Assembly: GCF_009017415.1 (NCBI RefSeq)
Contig: NC_092408.1
Span: forward strand, 124,001 to 188,000
Direction: 5' to 3'
Length of the DNA stretch: 64,000 bases
From: Aspergillus flavus
Taxonomy: Eukaryota; Ascomycota; Eurotiomycetes; Eurotiales; Aspergillaceae
Shown: piece after piece, positions 1-10,854 of the stretch
Position numbering within the stretch: position 1 is the stretch's first letter
Layout of the letters: every line of letters starts with the position of its first letter
Program-made: the position numbers and the translations under genes
Notes under the pieces: generated by a model
Told to the model about the DNA's origin: nothing
The model's input: only the letters and a program-made list of their open reading frames with translations
The model's database searches: none

Positions 1-2
1 AG

Positions 3-335
3 CGACTAGCGGCATTGGAAAGCCGTCTGAGAGAGTTGGGACAATTAAAGTCATCCGGGATACACGGCAAGTCTTGGTTTGTTGATCGCACGACCGATGT
101 TCGAAGTCTTAAGCGCCAACCTGTCGAGGATGACCAGGTTCCATTCTCTGGCCTAGGGGTCAAGGTATTGCATGTCATTGACGCTGACCCTACTACGGGG
201 GAGTTTCCTAGTGTTTGGCACACACCAGACGATGATGAAAACCATTTGGATTTTGACACTATCCGAGACTGGAGCCTCCTGATAACAGCTTTCGCGGCGG
301 AGTGGCTAGGGCTGCAGGGGTTTATGGATAACTAG
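3..335 (+). CDS. Glutaminyl-peptide cyclotransferase-like protein, 3' end only
   Basis: The open frame runs in from the left edge and stops at TAG 333-335, so only the last ~110 residues are visible. The block VEDDQVPF...GVKVLHVIDADP...FPSVWHTPDDDENHLD matches the C-terminal part of the M28-type zinc glutaminyl cyclase family, where a VEDDHIPF...GVPVLHLI...VWHTxDDxxxNLD pattern surrounds the last metal-binding histidine (WHT). These enzymes convert N-terminal glutamine to pyroglutamate in the secretory pathway. The final hydrophobic helix (LLITAFAAEWLGL) also fits the family. A Met-like start at 15 is only a TTG codon and is not the true start. Family assignment is confident; substrate and the missing N-terminus cannot be judged. 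Confidence 0.8.
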   Translation, partial: RLAALESRLRELGQLKSSGIHGKSWFVDRTTDVRSLKRQPVEDDQVPFSGLGVKVLHVIDADPTTGEFPSVWHTPDDDENHLDFDTIRDWSLLITAFAAEWLGLQGFMDN

Positions 336-984
336 GATTAGAGTTGTTTATCGTGAAGATCTATATGCCTATTCTACGAACTACGGCTTTTCAAGTCGCG
401 AAGCTTGGATCCTTGACCGGCTGAGCCTTGAAGGATATGCTGATTTCATGAAGTGGGTTTTATCAGTGCACCTAGAGGTCTGCAGGCGATGTCAGCATGT
501 AAGCATGTAAGCATGCAGGCTGGGCAACGGAAACATGCAGCTTACAAATGTCTACTATCTTACAATGTCACCCGTAGAATCGATCTAAACCTCCATTCAT
601 GACGGACATGAGTGCTTCCAAAGTCAATACCTGTCCTCTGATGGTTCAGCCCAAGCTGCATGTAAGTCACCTGAAAAGACTGAAGAGTTCATGATACATC
701 TCATGATAATAAGTAAATACTATCATTAAAGACTGCCTACAACTGGGGACGTATGATCAAATCGCAATTCATGGGTATAATTGCGTGCCCTCTCCCATAG
801 TTTGCCATGCGACATACTCGGTTTGCCTCTTAATCAGGAGCTATTCGCTGAGGAATCGCCCGTAGTATGACCATCTCATGACCCACAGAATGGGCAGAGG
901 TCTGAAAGTGCATGTATAGCCGAGACGCCAGTTCATCCTGCATCCCAGCACCGTCCAGGCCTTCTGCCTGTCCGAATTGGGCTA
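336..984. other. Intergenic, no gene seen
   Basis: No convincing coding frame. Around 494-517 there is a tiny direct repeat, three copies of the 8-mer AGCATGTA with the last base changed. The weak minus-strand frame 830-1096 overlaps the F-box relict and matches nothing recognised. Confidence 0.5.
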
Positions 985-997
985 AAACCTCAGAAGC

Positions 998-1487
998 ATG
1001 ATTACAACGTTCCGAAACATCCTCCCCAGGAAACTCAAAGTGTGCAACTGGGTCTTCGTACGCTTCTGATATCAGCCCAAAGGACCTGTCGCGCATGGTG
1101 CAAACTCATATTGAATTCACCGGAATTGCAGAGAGCTCTCTTTTTTATGCCTGGCAGCGACGATTCTTACGGTCGCAAGGTTCAGAATCCACTATTGGTC
1201 GAAGCATTCCCATTCGCTTTTGACACGGCCACGGACGGGAGAGTCCCTGAATATCGAAATGGTGAGTGCCTATCAACCTTCCGCATGGCCAAATATCCAG
1301 AAATGCAAACGGCTTTTCTTCGATGAGAGGTAAGTTGGCCTCGGATGCTGGTGCAACAGCCTCCGGTCTTTAAGCTCGCGCGGTGGCATTCTTTCTATGG
1401 CGCATTTCGCGTCTATGTGTACTATGAGGTTCCGGTGCGCGAGGGACTTTCTGACATCTGTCACGAGGCTAATGCCGGCATTTTGTA
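998..1487 (+). pseudogene. F-box domain protein relict with in-frame stop
   Basis: The frame covering 1042-1326 encodes LRTLLISAQRTCRAW, then a stretch ending LQRALFF, then NPLLVEAFPFAF. This is the signature of the large family of Aspergillus/Penicillium F-box proteins. A TGA at 1324-1326 breaks it, but the same frame continues straight on as SWPRMLVQQPPV and then LARW, which is the next conserved block of that family. Restoring CGA at that spot would remove the stop, so a single C-to-T change explains it. The frame ends at TAG 1485-1487. Upstream, the start of the F-box is blurred, with no clean initiator. Downstream to ~1750 there are scattered family-like fragments in shifting frames. Called a pseudogene; a very unusual splice is the only alternative. 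Confidence 0.6.
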
Positions 1488-2143
1488 GGGAGATCCTCGC
1501 AAAACGCGAGACGGCCTCCCCACTGTTCGAGCCTATCTTTTTGGCCCCACAACTCGGTTTTGGCTTATTTGAAGTGCCAAAGATTTATTACCTGGTGGGG
1601 TCGCGATGCGTCTGACCGGTCGATAGTGAACCATCTCGAGAGCTTGGAGAATTTTGTAGTTGATGCCGATATCCTGATCTCCTCCTCCAGCAGTCAGGGT
1701 TGCTGTGAGGTCCCCGCAGTCCGGAAGGAGGATCAGACTTTGGACGCATAGTTGGGCTCGCATGTATGAGTTCGCATGTATGGAGTGGTTATCATGAGTT
1801 GGGACCGAGGGCACAGTGCCAAGAGGAGGACGGGTGGACGAGAGCTGTACGCCAGCTGGATTTCCAGTTGGACCTGGACGGAGAAGATCTTTAGAGGTCT
1901 AGAATGTGCTTTGACTCATCCTTCGTTTAAAGGACATGCGGACGATCGGCCCGATAAGTCGATGAGCCACGGAATTTCATGCCGACTCGACAGATCTGGA
2001 AGGAATTTCCCTGTCCCACTCGTCCTGATGACTTGTTTTCAAGCCCCACACCGTCTGATATTTTCATAAATTCTTATATTGCTTTAGGATGACCTCGCGC
2101 ACTTCAGACTTCCTCTCATCCCTTGGCCCTTCGTCTTGCAACC
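1488..2143. other. F-box debris and promoter side of the MFS gene
   Basis: The first ~260 bases may be the decayed 3' part of the F-box gene. The rest shows no gene. It is the presumed promoter of the transporter starting at 2144. Confidence 0.4.
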
Positions 2144-3658
2144 ATGGCTACATCGGAGCGCGGAAAGCTTTTTGTGTCCTCCGGAGTGGAAATCAACCAT
2201 CCAGCGGTCGGTGTCAGTGAGCCTCGCCGGCCGGTGGATGACTTCGAAGTAGAAGACAATCGTGTGGTCCAGGAGGGACCAACCGCCGATGCCGATAGCT
2301 TTCCAGATGGGGGCTATCGCTCCTGGCTCGTGGTCCTGGGTTCTTTCTTGCTACTGATGTCGTCGTACGGCCTGATGAACTCGGTCGGGGTGTTGCAATC
2401 TTACCTGGAATCCCATCAGCTGGCGAACTACTCAAGCCAGAATGTGGGTTGGATCTCTGGGCTGTTTGTCTTCGTTTCGCTGGGCCTTGGTGTCTTCGTG
2501 GGCCCCTTGTTCGATACCTACGGACCGAGAGAGCTGGTCTCCGCCGGGTCGGCCTTCTATGTGCTGAGTCTGTTCTTGACGGCGGAGTGCACCCAGTATT
2601 GGCATTTTATCGTCTGCTTCGGCATTATGGCTGGCATCGGAGGTGCATTCACGAGCACCATAGGGATGTCCTGTGTGCCACACTGGTTCCAGGCGCGCGC
2701 CGGCATGGCGATCGGAACGGCCATGGCGGGCGCAGGTCTGGGTGGTGTGGTCTTTCCTTTTATCCTGAAGGGTGCGTTTGCCAATCTGGGCTTCCAGTGG
2801 GGAATGCGCATCCTGGCATTGGTGATCCTCGTGCTGTGCGGACTCGCCTCATTCCTCGTCAAGTCTCGCCTCCCCAAAGGACAGCTGAAGGCGGCCATCG
2901 ATATCCGGTCGTTCAAGGACTCTCGCTTCACATTGTTGAGCTTTGGCATTTTCAGTAGGTTTCTCGCTCCCCGTGGTTGTCATCGCATACTTAATAGAAG
3001 TAGCGCTCGAATTGGAGGTGTTTGCCCTCATCGGACTATTTCCCACGTACGTGACGAAGCAGGGCTTCAATACCAGCGCGAGTGTATATACATTGGTGGT
3101 GCTAAACGTGTATGTTTTCCTGCCGACTTGATGCATATTCGTCTGGTCCCCTTCTGACAACTGTAGATGCTCCTGCATCGGACGACTTATCGCTGGTCGG
3201 ATCGCCGATCGATACGGTCGCTTGAACGTACTCATTATCTTAATCTTCTCTGCTGTTCTGACGATGTTTGCCATCCTGTACCCGTTCAGCGGTCATTTGT
3301 CAGCACTGTATGTCTTTAGCGCCCTCTATGGTCTCTGTTCAGGATCGTTCATCAGCCTTGCCCCCGTCTGCATTCGGCAGGTGTCCAATGCGAAAGAGAT
3401 CGGGATGAGATTTGGAACATGTTACTGTCTGGTGAGCTTCGCGTAAGTATCGTGTTAGCTGAAAGTTTGTGTCGAGACCATACTAACAGCGCTAGGACAC
3501 TAATCTGTATTCCGATCGGCGGTGAAATGTTGGAAAAAGTCGGCTCGCGTATTGTAGTTATTTGGCTGGGATGTGTCCTCCTGTTTTCCATGTTCCTGTT
3601 CATGACCGCACGATGGGCCTGTCTTGATTACAAGTGGCATTGGCGGATTCGCATTTAG
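2144..3658 (+). CDS. MFS transporter, monocarboxylate (MCT)-like
   Basis: Proposed exons 2144-2954, 3004-3109, 3167-3442 and 3496-3658 give 451 residues. The cytoplasmic N-terminus of ~65 residues ends in FPDGGYRSWLVVLG, the usual entry to helix 1 of fungal MCT-type MFS proteins. About 12 hydrophobic helices follow, with the loop motif GPLFDTYGPRELV after helix 2 and GRLIAGRIADRYGRLN between helices 8 and 9. The donors of introns 2 and 3 (GTATGT, GTAAGT) are near consensus, and all phases close. Substrate is unknown; relatives include monocarboxylate, riboflavin and secondary-metabolite carriers. It lies just upstream of the tyrosinase on the same strand. Exon lengths 106, 276 and 163 are identical to those of the second MFS gene at 61515-63003, which supports both models and suggests paralogy. 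Confidence 0.85.
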
Positions 3659-3926
3659 CTCCTGGGTTAATATGGACCGGGGATAGTCCTCAAGGACACC
3701 AATCAGTGTATGACTGGTGGGGATAGCTGCAGGCAAATCGTGTTTGATTGAGCCAAAAGCGCTGATTTGGATATGCAGGTTGCAAATAGACTGGAATTCT
3801 GCAATGTCACGCTGCTGATTTGTCATCTGCAAGGCTGCTGCCACCTCATAAATCAAGGGATGATCCTCTGTCACTCCACTTCAGCATTCTTTCCCATTCT
3901 CAATTTGAAGGAAAGTCACGGCCAAA

Positions 3927-5223
3927 ATGCATTGGTACATATCTGTGCTGGTTTGGTTAGCCTTTGGACCACTAGCGATCTTATGTATAAGCATCCATGA
4001 TTTCTCACCCGAGCAAGTCGACCAAGGCATCGCTCTCCGACAAGTTGTCAGTGAAGCCACTGAAAATATCAAGAGAGAAAGGACAGGAGGCTGTCGGCCC
4101 GAGGACGCCCAAATCCGTAAAGAATGGTATATCCAACAGTGGTTGATGTGTTCCCCTGTTAATATATGAGATTTAACCAGTCGGTAGGCGTGAGCTGACC
4201 CAAGAGGAACGACAGCAGTTTACCGACGCTGTTCGGTGCCTGCAGAGCATTCCAACCACCCTGGCAGACGATCTACGCCAGATTTATCCTGGAGTGCAGA
4301 CCCGTTATGACGAATTTCTGGCTACACACATTAATCTCACCAGTGTTATCCATCAGACTGTAAGATATCGATATTTTGGGGATATAAATTTCACATACTT
4401 CGTTGTTTAACAAAGTCTGCAGGCGGACTTCCTTGCCTGGCATCGCTACTTTATCCACACGTTCGAGCAAGATCTCAAATCAAAATGCCAATACACCGGC
4501 TCCCTCCCTTACTGGGATTGGGGTTTGGACGCAGAGAACCCTCACCTCTCTGTTCTGTTCAACGGAGACGAGTACAGCATGGGATCGAACGGTGCATTCA
4601 TCCCGAACAGGGATCCGGCTTACTGGCCCGCAATCCATGAGTACATCCCCGTGGGCACGGGCGGAGGATGTGTTTATGAGGGTCCCTTTTCAAACTACAC
4701 CATCAACATGGGTCCCATTGATGGCGCGGGCCAGAAAGCAGTGAATTACCGCTTCGAGCATCATCCTCACTGTCTCAAACGAGACATCAACCCAACTGTC
4801 ACACGGGCGTCCGTGACCTTTCGTCACATCACGGAGCTGATCCTCTCATACGACACCATTGAGTGGTTCCAGGGCGTGATGCAGAAAGACCCTCGATTCT
4901 CTGTACCATCTGTGCCGTACGGCGTTCATCGCGGTGGTCACGTCGGGGTGGGTATGGTCATGGGCGACGCAGCTGGTAGTCCAGGTGATCCGATGTTTTA
5001 TCTGCATCATGCGCAGATTGATCGAGTATGGACCATCTGGCAGGGGTTGGATCCAGACACGAGAAGACATGCCATCTGGGGCACGCATACGATCGTTGAC
5101 ACTCCCCCAACGGCGAATATGACGTTAGATGATATGATTGATTTTGGATTCGTGTCTGAGCCAGTCCAGTTCCGGGATTTGATGGATACGCTTGATGGGC
5201 CGTTTTGCTATTATTATACTTGA
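3927..5223 (+). CDS. Secreted tyrosinase-family copper oxidase
   Basis: Exons 3927-4126, 4188-4359 and 4423-5223 give 390 residues. The N-terminus has a hydrophobic leader (WYISVLVWLAFGPLAILC), so export is likely. Type-3 copper ligands are present. The CuA set is H114, H122 and H131 in THINL, IHQT and FLAWHRYF. The CuB set is H293 and H297 in HRGGH, and H320 in FYLHHAQIDRVW. Tyrosinases hydroxylate phenols and oxidise o-diphenols to quinones. This protein is short and lacks the long C-terminal lid of melanin tyrosinases, like the compact fungal tyrosinase-like oxidases often found beside secondary-metabolite genes. The only close neighbours are the MFS carrier upstream and the permease downstream. 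The ATG was chosen because it opens the leader and fits the phase of intron 1 (W split at tg/g). Confidence 0.9.
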
Positions 5224-5480
5224 ACATGTGAGTGCTTGAGAAAGTATAATGAATTAATACTGTGCTTCATTCGCTCATATAGTTGATATAATACAAAACG
5301 CTACACCGGGACCCAGTCCCCAGTCATGCTAAGTCTACTCTATTTACATAAATGCAGTCGCTGGTAAAATTCCCGAGAACCTTCCAGGGCACTCGACAGT
5401 CAGGTGCTCGCTCGCGTACAGTGTCGGTGTTGAACCGACAGCGTCGCTCGCGAGGGAGATAATTATACAGATTGAAGAAA

Positions 5481-7247
5481 TCAAACAAGCCAGTCGACAA
5501 AGCGCTCCCAAAGGTTCTGAGGAACCCGTTGTTGCACCAGGATCTCCCCTTCTTGCAGACGGCCCGACCACAAATCTATCTCAGCCGATCGGACAAACTA
5601 GACATTCCCTGTGGTTAGCAAGGTTCTTTAACAAAGAGACTCCGAGATTCGTCCAACTAACCTTAGTACGTTTGAAGAGCTTCCATCCAATGATCGGCAC
5701 AATGAAGATGGGAATGCCGATGTACGATGCCACAAAGTCCGACGACGACCAATTACCCTTCAAGAAGACGGGAAATCCCGCGACTAGAACGATGATGGTC
5801 GAGCCAATGAATCCGACCCAGGCGGCATAGGGTTGCAGCGGCGCCTTCCACGGAAGGGTATCACGAGAGACACCCTGCGCTTTCATCGCAGAGTGGAAAC
5901 GAATGTAGCAGAAGGAGAGCGTTGCCCATGCGATCAGACCAGCGACTGTGCTGAGATTCAGAAGCCAGGTAAATGCCTGTGCCGCACCACCAGAGCCGAG
6001 ACCTAAAGATCGTATATCAGTACACAGTACATGAGTTATGTCGTTAAATGCTTGTACGCGATGGAGTTTGACTTACTCAAGTACGCCAATGGCCCAAACA
6101 GCCAAGCCGTAATGACGGCAACGTAGGGCACACCTTTCTTGGTGACGCGGCCAAAGACTTGCGGCAACTGGTGGTCTGTTGTCATGGCCACAATCATACG
6201 AGAGCCCACCCAGCAGTACGAATTACCTGCGGACCATGCCGCAACCAGAATGCATGCATTGACAATCGACGGCAGGGCATTGATGCCGGCCTCCTTGATG
6301 GCGATCACGAATGGTGAGCTGTTCGCATTATCAGAGCCCGAGACGAGAGCTGGGTTACGTGGATCGACAATGATTCCAATCAGGAGGGCACCGAGGATAT
6401 AGAAGAAGGCGATACGGTATGTCACACGGCGAGCCGCCTTCGGGATGGCATGGTGGGGGTTGACTGACTCCGCGGCGGTGATAACAACGGTTTCGACACC
6501 AATGAAGCTGAATGAGGCGTTGACAAAGGACGACAGAAAGCCCAGGAAGTGTCCCGTGGGACCGGTGATACCGTTATAGTTCGTCCACGGTCCAGGATCG
6601 TTCCAATAGCGGAAACCGATGCTATCGTTATTCGCTCCACCCGCCGTGATCACAATCGATACAATCACTAAGCCGAGGAAGCAAAGGACCTTGACCGCAC
6701 CCCCAAAGACTTCTGTTTCCCCATAGAAACGCACACTCATCAGATTGCTGGCCAGGATCAGTACTAGACCCACGGTGATGACCACGGCCGGTGTCAGGTC
6801 GGTCCAATAGGAGACGATAACAGCAGCAGCGGAGACCTCCGAGGCGATGGCAATGGTATAGCAGTATCCATATGAGATGGCTAGTGAGAACCCGACAGCC
6901 GGATCGATGAAGCGAGTGGCCCAATGAGGGAAGGATCCGGCTGTGGGTAGCAGGGTGGCCAGCTCGCCGATGCTCTGCATCACGCACCATAGCACCAAGC
7001 CCACGACGATATATGCCAGCAGCAAGCCAGCCGGACCGGCCTTGGCATAGGCGGCGCCTGTTCCCACAAACAGACCGGTGCCAATCCCACTGCAAAAACC
7101 AATCATGGTAACATGGTAGTTCCGCAGGCGTCGCTGCGTCGCTCCACGACCACCTACGTTGAGCTGGAGTTCGTCCTTGGGAGGCGCATCATACTCGTTG
7201 TAGCCTGTTGGCTGGATGGCGTCCTCCGCCAAAGTGGACTTCTCCAT
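5481..7247 (-). CDS. Amino-acid permease of the AAP/YAT type (APC superfamily)
   Basis: Exons, in order of reading, are 7247-6077, 6002-5662 and 5597-5481, giving 542 residues, the usual family size. After a ~45-residue cytoplasmic tail comes RRLRNYHVTMIGFCSGIGTG, the classic first-helix motif of fungal amino-acid permeases. About 12 helices follow, with the conserved SFIGVETVVITAAE segment in mid-protein. The last exon is short and easily missed; it carries EIDLWSGR and the family ending NLWERFVDWLV. Donors are GTAAGT and GTTAGT. It imports amino acids across the plasma membrane, substrate not predictable. It is transcribed toward the tyrosinase, so the two converge. Confidence 0.9.
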
Positions 7248-8042
7248 GATCTGCGTAGGAATATTGGGTGGGATGGATGAAGGGTTGTGGGAATCCGTTC
7301 CCTACCCAGAGTTACCCCAGAGATAAAAAGAGATTCCCCCATGCAGAACAAAGCTTCTTTTTTTCGCCTCCCAGGATATCGCGCCAATCGCAACATCGCG
7401 CTTCCATCTTGCACAATCAGTTGTGCTCCACCACTTGTGGAGTAGTCGAGAGTGTGTAATTGGCTCTGGAGATCGGATTCTTTAGGCGATGCCGGACGAA
7501 CGAACGATTTTATGCAAGCCTAACTAGATTTATCTATGACTAAGCCTCGGCTCCGGTATTCGGCTTTGGGGCCTTTGCAGAGTTTTCTCCCGGCCGGGAT
7601 TGGTTTTTAGTTTACGTGAAAACCCCGATGGTTTTGACAGCTGCCACGCGGGCTAGTTTGATTTTCCATACAAATTCGCAAAACCCCGAATAACCTGAAC
7701 CTTGCATTAATGAGCTCAGTAGCCTGTACAAAATTGCAAGTAGCGCAATACTGACAGCTGCCATCCCAATTTATCGAGACCAGAACACGTGACTACAAGA
7801 TCGATTCTTTCTAAAACAGTATGGCTTGGTTTCGAACCGAGAACGGTGAAGATATTGGCCAATAAGAGCGCTTCCTAGATTTCCGACAGAAGGATGCCTC
7901 AGGTGGCGACTGCCTCTCCGTACGGAATACATTACCCTGATTTTGGTCTTGTATGAATAGAGACACCATAGTCACCCAACCGGTAGTACTTATATTCCAA
8001 ACGTCAAGTTCACCCTAAGCTGTGGTTCGGAGTGCTAGAATA
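7248..8042. other. Intergenic between two minus-strand permeases
   Basis: No gene recognised. It holds the promoter of the 542-residue permease and the 3' flank of the next permease. Confidence 0.5.
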
Positions 8043-10034
8043 CTATACTTCTACCACCGGACCGTGGTAGACATGCCGGGCCCGAACAACATAATATATA
8101 ACCGCAATCAGAACCGTCCCGAATGTCCCAACCACACTATAGTTCATAGATTTATAATTTACCGCGGCTTTTGTGGGCCAAAAGCTAAAGAAAATCACGA
8201 TAATCATGTAGCAAACAGCAAATCCGTTGTTTACCATCCCCAGAATCCCAGGAACTCGGAACGGCCCCCATACTAACGGAGCATTGGGGACATTCACAGT
8301 CGTATCCTCGCACTCACTACTGGGGCGGATGTGGCCGCATACACGCCGGTAGAGAAGCAGGCTTCCAACTGCTAGGTATGAGAGGTAGAGGCCAGACACA
8401 GCCATGGATAGGATATCTTTCAGCGCCACATCGGAGCCGATATTAATCAGCCCAAAAAGACACGAGACAACCATGGTGAAGCACACAGAGTAGATTGGGA
8501 TATTGGTTGTGGGAGAGACCTGCGCCCACCCCGTCAGCCACTTGACAAATTAGACTCTAAAGATAGGAAGGGAAAGGAGAGAGGGAAGAAGTGAAAGAAG
8601 CCCAACAGAACACATACCTTGCTCCATAACCTCCATCCAGGCACTCCTCGATCACGCGCAAATGACCAGAACTGGCGAGAGGTCGCAGCGATCATGCCGA
8701 TTGCAGAACAAATACCAATCACAAGCGAGATGCATATCATGGTCACAGTACCGCTCAATGAATTGGTTGCCTGCAGAAAGATTTCCATATATGGATACCC
8801 CGTGGGAGTGCTGGTCGCTGCGGCAAGATCGCCCATACAAAACAAGACCCCAATCAGCATGCCAAATCCAAGAACCCCGTTGATTAAGACAGTGAGAATC
8901 AATGCCCGAGGTATGACCACCGAAGCGTGTTGAACTTCCTCGGCCATCTATTATTCGGTTTAGAAGCCGGCATCGAGGTGTTTCCACAACGAGCGTTACT
9001 TACATGGACGGCAGCATCGCCACCAGAGAAGGCAAACACGCTACCTTGCATCCCAATGAAGAAAACGATGCCGTTGGACGACCAGCCACCCTCGTTTGTC
9101 CATGTTGTGAACACCTCCTTGGCGCTTTTGTGATCCGCCATATAGGTAAGTGTGATTAAAATGGTCAAGAATCCAACAATGTGCAAGACAAAAACCAGGT
9201 TTTCCAGACGTGGCAGTAGTTTACCACCGATCACGTTCACTGCTAGAGCGACTAACACACAGGCCCATAGAATCAGAGTACCATGATAGGGCTCGCTCTG
9301 GTAGTTTGGGAAGGTCAAGATAGCAGCCCCCTGGATTTCGGTGCCGCTCAACAGGGCGATCGACGCAAAGGCGGATTGCCAAGCAAAAACAGTTATCCAG
9401 CCTAAAGACATCAATATCGGCTTTGAGAAATAATTAAAGGAGGCTATACAAACCCGTGATATAGCTGTAAAATTTCATGCAACTTGGGGGCGCAAGCATT
9501 GCGCACCAATGATATTGTCCCCCTGATGTAGGCGCCCTACGTACCACATGTCATCGAGATGATGTATCGAGCCGAGGACGATGAACTCACATGGAAGATA
9601 ACTCGGCGATGACCACAAAGCATGACCCAGTCCCTATCCATGCAAAGATATATCCGTAGACGGCACCTGCGGGTCCTCCACTAGGTTTGGTTAGCTTGGT
9701 CATGCAGGTATAATGGCTCGACACTAACTTCGCCATAGGAAGCAAGAAGGCACTGATTACATGTCAGCATTGGATGTTTATACAGGAGATGGACAGGACT
9801 TGCTCGAGTAATCCTTCCCACGTCGCGATAATGGTGCAGCTGAATGCGAGAATCGAGAGAACACTAAAATTGCGCTAGAGGGCCGCTTAGTATACGACAA
9901 CCGTCAGAGGAACTGCGAGGAAATCCTGCCTTAAGAACAGACTTCTTCCCAAGTCGCGCGAGATCTTGCTCATCGCGATCTTGACTCAGACTGTGACCGA
10001 GCTCCACCCGGTTCTTCATCTCATACGAAGCCAT
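8043..10034 (-). CDS. GABA/choline-type permease (APC superfamily), 8 exons, two GC-AG introns
   Basis: Proposed exons are 10034-9930, 9874-9804, 9752-9729, 9680-9591, 9536-9454, 9401-9004, 8947-8618 and 8519-8043, giving 525 residues. Family landmarks appear in order across the joins: LARLGKKSVLK, RNFSVLSILAFSCTIIATWE, NGGPAG, IAELSSMAPTSGGQYHW, SYITGWITVFAWQ, DAAVHMAEEVQHAS and SRQFWSFARDRGVPGW. These match the UGA4/HNM1-like permeases that take up GABA, choline or related compounds. Introns 1 and 2 start with GC (GCAGGA and GCAAGT), the only choices I found that keep frame and motifs. Exon 3 is only 24 nt. The remaining introns are GT-AG. The coding frame is unbroken, so it appears functional if the GC introns splice. 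Confidence 0.85.
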
Positions 10035-10854
10035 ATTGAGTACGCTCTTGGAAGTATTCAAAACTGCAAGCGAAAGAAGATATCTGAATCACAGGGGTAA
10101 ATCAGAGCAAGGTGGAAAAAGGAGAAACATTCACTTCGAGACTGCGTTCAAGCGGATTATAATAGCCCCGGAATTTATTACTGCAGCGTGTAAGGATAGT
10201 CCCTGTCAGTCCTGGCCAGACTCTCGCTTGTGTTACTCTTACTCTACCTTCTCGTTTTATGTATCGGTCTCTCTTGTCTTAGCTCCTTTGCCACTATTCG
10301 AGCAAGCTTCCTTGGGCTACTGACCATGGGCGGTATCTTGACCTTGATGACTTATTCCGTGGGCGAGGACAAGGCGTGTCTCCTTGTACGGCAGATACAG
10401 TGGTCAATTAGATGCGCTTCTCAGCATTCGAAACGTACAACGTATGTCCGCAGAGGTAGGCGGCTTGATTACAAGCAAGGGTGCCAGATACAGACCACCC
10501 AGCTCGAATGGCTCTCGATGGATTAGAGCGGTACAATTGTTAATCAATGGCGCGGTGCAGATAGCGCGACGCTTTACTGCCACCTAGCCTGAATGAGTAA
10601 GAGAGAGACGGCACCAGGGTTACTTGACCGTGGGATCAGCACTTGCTTCTTTGTTAGTTTTTTGGAAGGCGCTCTTGGCGTTGTAACACTCAATGCCGAC
10701 CTCCAGGAGTGTTAAACTTATATAGTTACACATCAAGTCTCCCAAGACTTTCATGGAATGCCCCGCTTCAAATGTCTTATGAGCGAAGTGCTGAGATATC
10801 AGTCTTCCAATGCTCAACCGTTAGTAATTGATACCATCCTAGAGTGATCAGCCC
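10035..10854. other. Intergenic, no gene seen
   Basis: Divergent promoter space between the permease and the PTH11-like gene. Small frames at 10230-10526 and 10620-10817 show no recognisable protein. Confidence 0.5.

Noticed and set aside
2214..2949. Long minus-strand and second plus-strand frames inside the first MFS gene
   Set aside because: Shadows of a strongly coding GC-rich exon; no family similarity in those frames.
7820..7850. GGTTTCGAACC, possible tRNA T-arm
   Set aside because: A simple palindrome without D-arm or acceptor stem.
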